From CAZRAL01 sp964598005 (GTDB lineage: Bacteria; Pseudomonadota; Gammaproteobacteria; Burkholderiales; Usitatibacteraceae), in NCBI GenBank assembly GCA_964598005.1, contig CAZRAL010000017.1:1-45477 (forward strand): a stretch of 45,477 nt of DNA, read 5' to 3'. The notes beneath the pieces are model-generated. The model was given only the letters and a program-made list of their open reading frames with translations, was not told the origin of the DNA and ran no database searches. Of this stretch, positions 1 through 8,345 are shown one piece after another. Numbering within the stretch: the first letter of the stretch is position 1; each line of letters starts with the position of its first letter. The position numbers and the translations under genes are program-made.

Positions 1-17
1 ACCGGACAGGTCGCGTG

Positions 18-353
18 CTATAAATCCGGACAACTTAAAAACTCGCAACAAATTTCCTGAGCCTTATTGCGCGAGTGTTTTGTGTAGCGCCGCCAAGCGG
101 CTTCAATAAACGCTAATGGCCGTCCACGAATGTTTTCAGTACCCCCTTTTTCAATAACAAAGTCGAGATCATGGCTATTGCCATATTTGTCTATCCATGA
201 AACTTTCGTTCCGGCTCGTGCTTGACCTCGCGTTCCTTTTTTATCCAGGTATAAACCACGTTTGTCACAAAACGCTTGAAGCTGCGGAGCCATGATTTCT
301 TCTAGCAAGTCTCCAATTGTTTGGCCAAAACGATGGGATGGTGAATTGGCCAT
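18..353 (-). CDS. Truncated type II restriction endonuclease-like protein
   Basis: A 111-residue ORF starts 2 bases after the TAG stop of the upstream DNA methyltransferase, so the two look like one restriction-modification operon. Residues 1-100 read like the N-terminal part of a type II endonuclease that is usually considerably longer. A conserved-looking block runs DLDFVIEKGG (62-71), then LAFIEAAWRRYTKHS (80-94); D64 and E84 are possible PD-(D/E)xK acidic residues. After KAQEI (97-101) the reading changes to an unrelated CCEFLSCPDL tail and stops. I infer that the 3' part was lost by an insertion or deletion near positions 40-50. The family call is from memory of the motif pattern, so it is moderate. 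It is AT-richer than most of the window, consistent with transfer. Confidence 0.55.
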   Translation of the reverse strand: MANSPSHRFGQTIGDLLEEIMAPQLQAFCDKRGLYLDKKGTRGQARAGTKVSWIDKYGNSHDLDFVIEKGGTENIRGRPLAFIEAAWRRYTKHSRNKAQEICCEFLSCPDL

Positions 354-355
354 TG

Positions 356-1672
356 CTACCCCTTAATCCAAAGACGGCCTTCATGTAGAAGTACCGTATG
401 TTTTCTGTTTTTCCATTTGACATTTCTGTCACGAATTTTTTCAAACGACCAAGACTTGAATCCATAGGCTAGAGCAAGTTCGCCAAACCAACGTTCAACG
501 GGCGCATGTACACCGTAAGGAGCAGAATCGCCAATTACTAGGCATAGCGTGGCACTTTCTTTTGTTGCTCTACGAAGAGCCTGAAAGGTTTTTGCCATAT
601 CCACAAAGTAGGCTGCAATCATAAGGTGGTAAGCTTTGTTACCGGCTTTAGTTTTTCTGACGGCATCCAGCTTATTGCAAACTGCTGTAAGCTCGCCTTT
701 TATCGGATCAATCGCAGGATCAGCTAGCAATTCCGACAATTTCATTTTGTCTTTGGAGGCATGTTGTGAACTGGAGCAGATAAGATGTTTTCGAACAGCT
801 CCGTGCAAATCTCCCCAATTGTCTATTTCGCCCCAGAATGACATTTCAAGTCGTGTCGCATCGGCATAATCATAATTATTTGCATAAGGCGGTGACGTGA
901 TCACGAGATCTATGGATTTATCTGGAACCCCTTCAAGGCTACGCGAATCAGTAGGCAACAAAACAGCTTTGCTGCTGATTGATTCAGTTTGCATTGTGCG
1001 CATATCATCGGCCATCATTTTAGCCTGTAATTTTAGAGCGGCGTAAGGGCCAGTGACACGTGCTTTCGTTTTGTTGGGAAGTACATACTGCCACTGGGCT
1101 GTGCCTACATGGCTGGTAGCACGGAGTATCGAATTTACAGCTAAAAAAACCAGCGATTTGATTTTGTCTGTCCACTCTTTAGATAGCTTTAAGTAGGCTG
1201 ACTTAATGCTGTAGAGGTCATGCAAACATAACTCTGAATAGCACTTAACGATTAAAGCATTGGCCTCATCTAGTCTCACAGGCACTTTGATATTTTCAGC
1301 AGCCACAGTCAAAGCAAAGATTGCCGCTTCGAAATCAGAAACATCTGCTTCCCACGAAAGCTTTCCCTGACCCAAACGAAATATAAATGGGTGTGCCTCT
1401 ATGCCATAGGAGGGTATGCCAAGTTTGTCAGATGCAATACACACCGTTCCAGACCCTACAAATGGGTCAAGAACCGCGATTGAATTGTGGCTTTCTAAAA
1501 CGCTTTCAACCCACGCGGCTGAAAATCCTGCGGAATATCGAAACCATCTATGAACGGGTAGCTTCATATTGTCTGTAAAAGCTCCCGATCTTGCCGAATG
1601 TGCTGCAATTTTCTTTTGGTGTGGCCCACACGTCGGCAGATCAAAAAGGCTTAGTTGTTCTCTGTGGCCCAT
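356..1672 (-). CDS. TSPPY-type DNA methyltransferase (N4-cytosine or N6-adenine)
   Basis: Adenosylmethionine-dependent DNA modification enzyme. Motif I, DPFVGSGT, lies near residue 70 and the catalytic motif IV, TSPPYANNYDY, near residue 260. This order, with a long intervening target-recognition region and the sequence TSPPY, points to an amino-methyltransferase, more likely N4-cytosine. The C-terminal block VIGDSAPYGVHAPV is typical of such enzymes. I chose the ATG at 1672 (MGHREQLSLFDL) because AAAGGAG lies just upstream. The frame is open to an earlier ATG at 1741 (MGHRAPL), which has no ribosome site; both starts sit in a short direct repeat ATGGGCCA. Its partner endonuclease just downstream looks truncated, so the enzyme may be an orphan methylase today. 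Confidence 0.88.
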   Translation of the reverse strand: MGHREQLSLFDLPTCGPHQKKIAAHSARSGAFTDNMKLPVHRWFRYSAGFSAAWVESVLESHNSIAVLDPFVGSGTVCIASDKLGIPSYGIEAHPFIFRLGQGKLSWEADVSDFEAAIFALTVAAENIKVPVRLDEANALIVKCYSELCLHDLYSIKSAYLKLSKEWTDKIKSLVFLAVNSILRATSHVGTAQWQYVLPNKTKARVTGPYAALKLQAKMMADDMRTMQTESISSKAVLLPTDSRSLEGVPDKSIDLVITSPPYANNYDYADATRLEMSFWGEIDNWGDLHGAVRKHLICSSSQHASKDKMKLSELLADPAIDPIKGELTAVCNKLDAVRKTKAGNKAYHLMIAAYFVDMAKTFQALRRATKESATLCLVIGDSAPYGVHAPVERWFGELALAYGFKSWSFEKIRDRNVKWKNRKHTVLLHEGRLWIKG

Positions 1673-1806
1673 TGGGACTCCTTTGTCGTTGCTATAGTTT
1701 CCTGATTCTACGTTGTAACGCAAGGGCGCACGATGGCCCATTGATTGACCGTTAACATAAAATAGACCAACTAGGGTCTACCATGCAGAGATTTTGCTAA
1801 AAAACG

Positions 1807-1848
1807 CACTATTTGTTTTCTGCAAATTTTTTAAAAAACAAATTAGTG
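1807..1848 (-). terminator. AT-rich hairpin, possible terminator of the CRP/FNR gene
   Basis: Downstream of the regulator's stop codon, the arms CACTATTTGTTTT (1807-1819) and AAAACAAATTAGTG (1835-1848) pair with one bulged base. On the minus strand the hairpin is followed by CG and a run of six T (1799-1804). That is the layout of an intrinsic terminator, although the stem is poor in GC. The rest of the 1742-1860 gap shows nothing else. Confidence 0.45.
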
Positions 1849-1860
1849 ATTTCCCCGGTT

Positions 1861-2508
1861 TTAAAGTTGCATGGGAAGCTGGTCATTGAGAATAACAATC
1901 GACTTGCGGTGAATTTCGATGTACCCTTGGTCCACCAGTCCTTTGAGGGTGCGGTTGACCATTTCGCGTGAAGCGCCAATCATATTGGCCAGATCTTTTT
2001 GGGTGAGTTCTTCACCGACCACTTTTTTTCCATTCGACACAATCGCCAGTTCTAGCAATGTCCGTGAAACACGGCTGCTGATATCCATCAACGCCAATGC
2101 ACTAATTTTCCGGTCTGCTTCGCGCAGGCGCCTGGCCAGCGTTTCCATTACCTTAGTGGCGATATCCGGAGAACGCTCGATACATTTTTTGAATGATGTG
2201 TAAGACAACACCTGCAGGTGGCAACGTTCCAGCGTGGCCACATTGGCCGTACGCGGTTCCTGATCGAACATCGGAATTTCGCCAAAAAAATCACCTGCTG
2301 CCAGGGTTTTAAGCAAAACTTCGCGACCCGATTCGTCGTTCATATAGATTTTTACGCGTCCTGCAACGATGACATAAAGCGAATCGGCCACTTCTCCTTG
2401 TTTAAGGATGATTTCACCTTTTTCAACCACAGAAATAGCCAAGTGCGAACCGATACTTTCTAGTTGCTGGCTATTCAGGTTGGAAAAAAGTGGAATATTA
2501 TTCAGCAT
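1861..2508 (-). CDS. CRP/FNR-family transcriptional regulator
   Basis: One-component regulator of about 215 residues. The N-terminal half is a cyclic-nucleotide-binding-like beta barrel, with EKGEIILKQGEVADSLYVIVAGRVKIYMND and GDFFGEIPMFDQEPRTANV (the phosphate-cassette position). A dimer helix (ATKVMETLARRLREADRKI) follows. The C-terminal winged helix-turn-helix contains LTQKDLANMIGASREMVNRTLKGL. No FNR-type cysteine cluster is seen at the N-terminus, so oxygen sensing by an iron-sulfur cluster is unlikely. The ATG at 2508 (MLNNIPLF) is preferred because TAGGA lies upstream; the frame extends to 2550. No target genes can be inferred. Confidence 0.88.
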   Translation of the reverse strand: MLNNIPLFSNLNSQQLESIGSHLAISVVEKGEIILKQGEVADSLYVIVAGRVKIYMNDESGREVLLKTLAAGDFFGEIPMFDQEPRTANVATLERCHLQVLSYTSFKKCIERSPDIATKVMETLARRLREADRKISALALMDISSRVSRTLLELAIVSNGKKVVGEELTQKDLANMIGASREMVNRTLKGLVDQGYIEIHRKSIVILNDQLPMQL

Positions 2509-2612
2509 GGTAGGTCCTATCTGTTTTATCTTTGTTCGTCTGTGCAGCAAGAGGGTAGATGAAATTGCGAGTATCCTGTAAAAATCTCGGCGGAACTATG
2601 AGGAATATCACA

Positions 2613-3236
2613 TTACCGAAGCCAATTGGTGACTATTTTTTTCAAAATTGTTAATTGGCCATGAAAAAAATGCTCGCCCCCCGGAAAAACGACAATCGGG
2701 AGCCCTTGCGGTCGGGCCCAATCCAGAATGGATATAAGTGGCACGGTTTCATCACTTTCGCCATGAATCACCAATGTATTCGGGTTGGCATCGGGCGGCA
2801 CTTCGCCGCCAAAGCGTTGGGTCATGGCTGGGGCAATTAAAATTAATCCATCTGCCGAAACTCTTTGATTTACCCGCAACATTACGGCACCGCCGAACGA
2901 AAAGCCTGCCAGCGTTAGCGATCCTGCCGGGAAGCGGGCACGCGCATAATTCACGACCTCCAGCGTGTCTTCGATTTCGCCCTGGCCTTCGTCGTGCACC
3001 CCCTCGCTCGCCCCGACGCCGCGGAAATTGAATCGTACTGCTGCTAGCCCCATTTCGTTGCATGCCTTGACAAGAGTGGTGACCACTTTATTGTCCATCG
3101 TTCCGCTAAAAAGGGGGTGGGGATGGGCAATGACTGCAACACCGTTTGGCGTTTCCGGAATATGAATGACAACCTCGATATTCCCTGCGCCACCTGCAAG
3201 CAATAAACGCTCGATGTGGGGCGAGGGTGAGGTCAT
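2613..3236 (-). CDS. Alpha/beta hydrolase (dienelactone-hydrolase-like superfamily)
   Basis: Cytoplasmic serine hydrolase of 207 residues. The nucleophile elbow GFSFGG gives the GxSxG serine, the HPHPLFSGTMDNKVV block forms the early strand-turn, and VIHGESDETVP carries the likely acid residue. GGEHFFHGQL supplies the catalytic histidine. This compact architecture matches short hydrolases without a lid domain; the substrate is unknown. The start ATG overlaps the TAA stop of the upstream ferredoxin-like gene (TAATG), indicating translational coupling. No signal peptide is present. Confidence 0.85.
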   Translation of the reverse strand: MTSPSPHIERLLLAGGAGNIEVVIHIPETPNGVAVIAHPHPLFSGTMDNKVVTTLVKACNEMGLAAVRFNFRGVGASEGVHDEGQGEIEDTLEVVNYARARFPAGSLTLAGFSFGGAVMLRVNQRVSADGLILIAPAMTQRFGGEVPPDANPNTLVIHGESDETVPLISILDWARPQGLPIVVFPGGEHFFHGQLTILKKIVTNWLR

Positions 3237-3553
3237 TAAATTTTCAGCCGTTCGACAATGCGGCCGTTTTGGATGTGTTCCGAGATTATTTCATCGATGT
3301 CACTTTTATCGATGTAGGTATACCACACGGCTTCGGGGTAGACGACCAATACCGGCCCGAGATCGCAACGACCCAGACAACCTGCGCTACTGATTCGTAC
3401 CTGCCCTTCGCCATTGAGCCTCAACGCTTTGATGCGTTGTTTGGCGTAGGCGCGTATGCCTTCGGCATCATGATTGTTGCAACAGGGTTCACCAGCTGCG
3501 CGCTGGTTGACGCAAAAAAATAGATGATGCTTGTAAAAGCCCGCGAACGACAT
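3236..3553 (-). CDS. Thioredoxin-like [2Fe-2S] ferredoxin-domain protein
   Basis: A 105-residue protein with the cysteine layout of the thioredoxin-fold [2Fe-2S] family (NuoE C-terminal-like). HHLFFCVN gives the first cysteine and GEPCCNN the next, while SSAGCLGRCDLGPVLVVYPE provides the C-x3-C pair and the typical GP-VVYPE strand. Proteins of this kind are soluble electron carriers or cluster-binding accessories. Its stop overlaps the start of the hydrolase gene by the TAATG arrangement, so the two should be made from one message. Confidence 0.88.
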   Translation of the reverse strand: MSFAGFYKHHLFFCVNQRAAGEPCCNNHDAEGIRAYAKQRIKALRLNGEGQVRISSAGCLGRCDLGPVLVVYPEAVWYTYIDKSDIDEIISEHIQNGRIVERLKI

Positions 3554-3566
3554 ATCCAGGGAATCT

Positions 3567-4652
3567 TTAGTTTTGTAGACGTTGTTTAATATAGCAGTAT
3601 GCTAAGAAAACTAATGCTAGCAGGGGCCACGCTTCATTTACATAATGAGTCACGCTGACAAAATTTCCCAGGTGACCATAAGGCCAGTCGAACAAGCGCA
3701 GCGTTTCGTCAAACGTACTGTATAGGCCGGTTAGTTTGGACATGAGTCCGCCTGCAAATACAAACAAGGTGGCAAAAAAAAGTTGTTTGCGTTGTGTGAG
3801 CCGCACCCAGTAAGCGGAGACTAGCGCTCCAGTCACCAATCCGATGGGCAACGAGGGGTTAATCACGGTGTCGCGTAATGGTGCGCGCAACATAACGATC
3901 GCCATGGCAAATTTTAGAAATAACCCGGTCATCATTAAAAACAGTGCTATACACCATGCCCGTTGCGCAGGATGCAACAACACCGAAACAAACAGTGCAA
4001 AGCCACATACGTTCAACGCGATGCTGATGCTTTGCAGAATCAGACGTAGCAGATCGTACGATTCAGTACGCCATGATACGGCGAGCGGATTAGCGATACT
4101 TCCGGCTTCGAAAAACGGAATGCCAGGATTAAGCTGCGTAACAAACCATGCTGCCAGCAAGATCAAGCCAAAATCCACAGCCCGATCGGCGCGAAACCAG
4201 GTGGTACGCCAGCGTGCGAACCATTGCAGCAGATATTGCCCTAACGGAGATGCTGCCAGCAAGCTACCCGCGAGAGTGCCCGTGGTATTGGTGAGCACAT
4301 CCAAAGACGAGGCAAACCGCTCGGGCAAAAAGTACTGAAAAAACTCCAACGTCAAGCTAAGGGCAAAACCTGGTATTAAAGTATGGCGTAAACCAGCCCC
4401 GCTTAAGAGAACACGATCTTTTGCTGCCGCGATAAAAATACCGAGCGGCATGTAGGCCACGATGTTGAGAATAATATCGAAAGCGTCGTAATAGCGCGGC
4501 CAAACCACTACTGTCCAGGTATCGCTATCAGGGATGCGCCAGCCACTAAAGGGAAACAGGCTCACATATATGATCAGCAAGATATAGCAGAAAAGCGCCG
4601 CATTCCATGGGCGTTGTGTTTTGGGATTAATAGTTGAATCGGTAAGATTCAT
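3567..4652 (-). CDS. VanZ-like family integral membrane protein
   Basis: A 361-residue polytopic membrane protein. The first ~140 residues carry the VanZ-like pattern: a first membrane helix (ALFCYILLIIYVSLFPFSGW), then DIILNIVAYMPLGIF, a helix with LTLEFFQYFLPERFASSLDVLTNTTGTLAG. The remaining two thirds hold several more hydrophobic segments, making it a long VanZ variant. VanZ relatives act in glycopeptide resistance or cell-envelope processes, but the role of this long form is unknown. It ends 13 bases upstream of the start region of the ferredoxin-like gene on the same strand, so an operon is possible. Confidence 0.8.
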   Translation of the reverse strand: MNLTDSTINPKTQRPWNAALFCYILLIIYVSLFPFSGWRIPDSDTWTVVVWPRYYDAFDIILNIVAYMPLGIFIAAAKDRVLLSGAGLRHTLIPGFALSLTLEFFQYFLPERFASSLDVLTNTTGTLAGSLLAASPLGQYLLQWFARWRTTWFRADRAVDFGLILLAAWFVTQLNPGIPFFEAGSIANPLAVSWRTESYDLLRLILQSISIALNVCGFALFVSVLLHPAQRAWCIALFLMMTGLFLKFAMAIVMLRAPLRDTVINPSLPIGLVTGALVSAYWVRLTQRKQLFFATLFVFAGGLMSKLTGLYSTFDETLRLFDWPYGHLGNFVSVTHYVNEAWPLLALVFLAYCYIKQRLQN

Positions 4653-4798
4653 GCGGCTTGGAAGTGATGCCGCTGTTAGGCAAAAAATTTCAGGGAGGCA
4701 AGATAGCGCGCAGCCATAGGAAACTTATTCAGGGGTCTTTAATTCTCAGAGTATGATTGGTGTATGGGCAAAGCGGAATAGGTATTAGACAAAAGCGA

Positions 4799-5581
4799 TT
4801 ACATTTGCTTGAATAAATGGGAAAAAGGTCGGCTTACGGTCAGATTTTCCTTGCGCCCCTTGATTTTGACCTGCGCCTGCCCGCGAAAATCGCGCGTAAC
4901 GGCTTCGATCGCGGTAGCATTCACGATGGTCGAACGATGGATTTGCCAATATTTTTCCGCATCCAAACCTACTAACAATTCCTTAATCGGTGTCTTGATC
5001 AATGCATCGAATTCGCGTGTGGCCACCAACGTGTATTTTTCGTCGGCCTGAAAAAAAAGCACCTCTTCAATCGGGATCAAGCGCAAGTTGGCGCCAATAT
5101 TGGCTTTGATCCATTTCAGGCGTTCGTTTTGGGGCGCCAGTCTGGCTGATAGATGCGCGACCAATGCATCAAGATTTTGCGCTGGCGGCGCAGGAACGGC
5201 GCTCAAGCGTTGTTTAAGCCGCTCCACAGCGGTAGACAGACGCTCATCGCTATAAGGCTTGAGGATGTAGTCGATGGCGCCGGTATCGAACGCTTCGACG
5301 GCATATTGATCGAAGGCAGTAACGAATACCACATGGCATTGCAGTTCGCGGTGGGCCGCCAGATGTCGGGCGACTTCCACCCCGGTCATTTCGGGCATTT
5401 GAATGTCCAGAAAGGCCAGCCGGGGTCGTTGTTCGGTAATCGCTTCGAGCGCGGCTTCGCCATCCCCCACCTCGGCCATAATCTGCAATTCGGGCCACAG
5501 TTTGGCGAGCTTGGTTTTTAATTGGGTGCGAAGTATGGGCTCATCTTCGGCAATGACGGCAGTGGGTAAATTTTCACTCAT
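4799..5581 (-). CDS. LytTR-type response regulator (copy 1)
   Basis: Two-domain response regulator of 260 residues. The receiver domain begins TAVIAEDEPILRTQL; the phospho-acceptor aspartate is in LAFLDIQMPEMTG, and the switch region VTAFDQYAVEAFDTGAIDYILKPY follows. The C-terminal LytTR DNA-binding domain includes LIPIEEVLFFQADEKYTLV and IHRSTIVN, ending in LFKQM. The ATG at 5581 (MSENLPTAV) is the start that begins the receiver fold; upstream codons run into a repeat element. It is paired with the kinase at 5889-8018, but repeat family 1 lies between them, 5 bases from this start. It is a clear paralogue of the regulator at 8346-9116. Confidence 0.9.
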   Translation of the reverse strand: MSENLPTAVIAEDEPILRTQLKTKLAKLWPELQIMAEVGDGEAALEAITEQRPRLAFLDIQMPEMTGVEVARHLAAHRELQCHVVFVTAFDQYAVEAFDTGAIDYILKPYSDERLSTAVERLKQRLSAVPAPPAQNLDALVAHLSARLAPQNERLKWIKANIGANLRLIPIEEVLFFQADEKYTLVATREFDALIKTPIKELLVGLDAEKYWQIHRSTIVNATAIEAVTRDFRGQAQVKIKGRKENLTVSRPFSHLFKQM

Positions 5582-5585
5582 GAAG

Positions 5586-5892
5586 GTAAGGAACCTCTGA
5601 TTAAGTCCCACATGGCCGCGCGCTCGGTTTTCCGGGATGGTATGCAAGGCGCGGTGCGCAGCGAATGGCCGTTCCCCTTCGCAAGCACCGCAACACAGCA
5701 GACCGCCCGCGAATTTGGCAACTGAGCCAGCGCCCATGCGGGTTTTGACAAGAATAACCCATCTTCGGCGTTATGCTCCTTGGCTTCATATCACTGGATA
5801 TGACCTGCCGATGTTGGCAACTACGATGCCTTGAAGCTGAACTATTCTTGTCAAAACGCGGCTCATGGAGGACTCAATCAGAGGTTCCTTAA
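5586..5892. mobile_element. Repeat family 1, complete copy a (IS5-like MITE candidate)
   Basis: About 307 bp including 4-bp flanks. The left end reads GGAACCTCTGATTAAGTCC from 5590, and the right end is its near-perfect inverse ending GGTTCC at 5888. The flanks are GTAA on the left and TTAA on the right. Subterminal blocks GTTTTGACAAGAATA and its inverse form a second inverted pair. The interior has no transposase ORF. It shares its ends and the segment before the right end with copy b (23733-24068). Its right TTAA contains the stop codon of the histidine kinase. The MITE call is an inference from structure and copy number. Confidence 0.8.
5786..5803. other. Conserved hairpin inside repeat family 1 (copy a)
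   Basis: TCATATC, loop ACTG, GATATGA: a perfect 7-bp stem. The matching place in copy b is TCGTATC, loop AACG, GATACGA. The third base pair changes from A-T to G-C on both arms, which keeps the pairing. Confidence 0.7.
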
Positions 5893-8018
5893 TTCTTTAT
5901 TTTGCGTCTGCGTAGATACCAGTAAATAATCAGGCCGAATAAAATAAATGGCGCCAAGGCTGGGAAGGAGGCGATCAGAATCACGACGGGAATAAAAATC
6001 AGTAACCCCGCGAACAATACGCCCAAACCATAGATCACCGCAATGACAATCATCAGCACAATGGCCATTACCCCGAATCCTAGCATCAGACCGAGAGAAC
6101 CGATTGCCAGGCCCTCTATACCTTCAAGTCTCGCGCCGCCGACATGAACTGGCAACCACCCCGCGTACATGGCGGCGAGGGCGATGCCGAACGCAACCGC
6201 CAGTGCGATTAACAGTACCATAAACGCTGAAGAAAGGAAGCGGCTCCAAAGGCTGTGTGTTTTCGAAACTGCAGCCCATATTTTGGAACCGTTACCGGCA
6301 GAAGGTGCGGCAACTGGTGCAGTATGCGCAGCGGGAGAGGCTGGTCCGGCTGAGCTCGCCGTTCCCTGGGTTGGAATTTCGATCGTGGCGACCACGCCTT
6401 GAGGGCGATTTTCTTCCAGCGTCAGCTTGGCCGCATCTCCATATAATGCAGTAAGACGTTCGCGGATATTGGCCAGCCCCACGCCGCCGCCAGCGATGGT
6501 ATCTTGTTCGCTGAAACCACGCCCGGTATCCTGGACCGTCAGAAAAAGTTTACCCCCTTCGGTTTTTGCCGTGATCTGGATATGCCCTCCTAGGCGCTGC
6601 GGCTCCAGCCCGTGCTTGATTGCATTTTCCACCAGCGAAGGCAGCATGAGGGGTGGAAAAGCGAGGGCCTGCAGATCGCTCGGTACATCAATGTCGAATT
6701 CCAGCCGTTCACCCATGCGCATTTTAAGAATGTTGAGATAAGCGCGAACCAGTTCGATCTCCTGACCAACGGTAGAGGTGTTCTCGCGCATTTTTGGCAG
6801 CGCCGCGCGTAAATACTGGATGAGATGCCCGACCATTTTATGGGCGGCCGCCGGTTCGACCTCGGTCAGCGCCTGTACATTGGCCAGCGTGTTATAAAGG
6901 AAATGCGGTTCCACCTGGGCCTGCAACGCTTGTAACTTGGCTTCGGTAATCTGGCGATTGATATTATGAAATTCCGCCTCGGATTTTTTGACCTCTGCCA
7001 AGCGTTGTGCAGCGCGTGAGCGGTCGATAAAAAATTTCGCGATGACCGCCATCATGAACAACGGAATGAATAGCACGATAGCCACCGAACCGATTCCGAT
7101 ACGATAAACATCGCTGCGTACTTTGCTGCGAATATCATCACGCATTTCCGGGGGCAACGGCGGCAAGGCGATCTCGGGCCCGGATGGAATATCTATTTTG
7201 AGACCGGAAAGCGGCAAAGAGGGTGATGCGGGGGGGAGCGGGGGGAGTGACGAAGGCATCGATTCCTTATCCAGGGTTTGCTTGTTACTGCCGCTACGAT
7301 CTCGCTCACCGATTTCAATGTGGATGAGCGGATTTTTTTTCTCCGGATAAAGAGTGAATTCTGTGTTGCGCTCAGTGACGCGCGCGCGGACTTTCTCCAG
7401 ATTACGACTGGCTTTCTCCAGATTGCGGCTGGCTTTTTCCTCAGTCCGGTTAGCAGCCCGAAGCGATTCAACCAACGACTTGGGCAGTTCGGATTCGGGC
7501 ACCCCTGCTTCTTTCAGCGAGCGGCGAATTTTCCGTTGGGTTTCCTCTACCGCTTCGCGTGCGGCAACGGCCTCTTCATAGGCGGTTTGCGCAGCATCGC
7601 GTGCAGCTTCATAAGCGGCTATTTGGGCGGCCTGTCGCGCTTCCTGAGCGGCGTCCCTTATCGTTTCAGAATGATGCTGGGCAGAACGCACATCGCCTAA
7701 TGCGGCTTCCATGTCGCTACGAGCTTGAGCGATTTCTTGCAGGGCGCGATCCAGCTCTTCTTTACGAGCAGGGTCTTTGCTGTTACGGCGTATGGCCTCG
7801 ACCACATTCTCGGCGATGCCGAGTGCGCTTTGCCCGAGTGTGGCATCAACCTCTCGCCGGATGGCCCGGGTTTGCTCAGGGGTTTCGCCGCTCTTTTGCA
7901 GGCCGATAACGTGAAACGGCGTGGTGAAAAGCCCCAACGCAATCAACAGGGCCAGCCCCAGCAAAAACAGGGCCCACCAGGGGGTGCGATGCAGAAAGTT
8001 TCCGATAGTTTTAAACAT
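5889..8018 (-). CDS. LytS/YpdA-type sensor histidine kinase with coiled-coil and C-terminal membrane domain
   Basis: Sensor kinase of 709 residues. There is a membrane helix at about 15-37, a long Ala/Glu/Arg-rich coiled coil at about 50-215 (with a tandem EKASRNL repeat at 194-209), and a Pro-rich stretch at 255-290. A second membrane helix lies at 307-331. The His_kinase domain has its phospho-acceptor H372 in QVEPHFLYNTLANVQAL. The ATPase N-box is LPSLVENAIKHG and the G boxes are DTGRGF and GGVGLANIRERL. Unusually, another ~120 residues follow with four hydrophobic segments (about 597-698). The partner is the regulator at 4799-5581. The TAA stop coincides with the TTAA boundary of repeat copy a. 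The long periplasmic coiled coil suggests envelope sensing. Confidence 0.9.
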   Translation of the reverse strand: MFKTIGNFLHRTPWWALFLLGLALLIALGLFTTPFHVIGLQKSGETPEQTRAIRREVDATLGQSALGIAENVVEAIRRNSKDPARKEELDRALQEIAQARSDMEAALGDVRSAQHHSETIRDAAQEARQAAQIAAYEAARDAAQTAYEEAVAAREAVEETQRKIRRSLKEAGVPESELPKSLVESLRAANRTEEKASRNLEKASRNLEKVRARVTERNTEFTLYPEKKNPLIHIEIGERDRSGSNKQTLDKESMPSSLPPLPPASPSLPLSGLKIDIPSGPEIALPPLPPEMRDDIRSKVRSDVYRIGIGSVAIVLFIPLFMMAVIAKFFIDRSRAAQRLAEVKKSEAEFHNINRQITEAKLQALQAQVEPHFLYNTLANVQALTEVEPAAAHKMVGHLIQYLRAALPKMRENTSTVGQEIELVRAYLNILKMRMGERLEFDIDVPSDLQALAFPPLMLPSLVENAIKHGLEPQRLGGHIQITAKTEGGKLFLTVQDTGRGFSEQDTIAGGGVGLANIRERLTALYGDAAKLTLEENRPQGVVATIEIPTQGTASSAGPASPAAHTAPVAAPSAGNGSKIWAAVSKTHSLWSRFLSSAFMVLLIALAVAFGIALAAMYAGWLPVHVGGARLEGIEGLAIGSLGLMLGFGVMAIVLMIVIAVIYGLGVLFAGLLIFIPVVILIASFPALAPFILFGLIIYWYLRRRKIKN

Positions 8019-8345
8019 ATTGTCTCCCAGTGTAGGGGATTCACCTGATCAGATGTCTGTCAGGATCAAAAACACGATCTGGGCCAGGAATACCGTTGCG
8101 ATGGTCAATACAACCCAGAGTGGCAAGTTTTTCAATAGGGCGATACAGATCCATTTGTATTCTCCAGGGCTTCAGAAAGCCTTTTTCGTACAGTGAGAAT
8201 ACGAAACCCCTTTGTAAAGCGCAACGGCAAGCCGGTGGAATGCAGAAGGCAGGGGGTAATTTGCAGGGAACGGAGACGGATTACCCAGCTACGTTTCAAA
8301 TAGAGAAATCCCTGGTTATTTTTGAGAAATCCAGGATTGTAATTT
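8019..8345. other. Intergenic region between the two two-component pairs
   Basis: No gene is supported. On the minus strand one frame encodes about 35 hydrophobic residues (around LLKNLPLWVVLTIATVFLAQ, stop near 8053) without an ATG. It may be a decayed small membrane protein or chance. No terminator with a T-run is visible. Confidence 0.4.
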
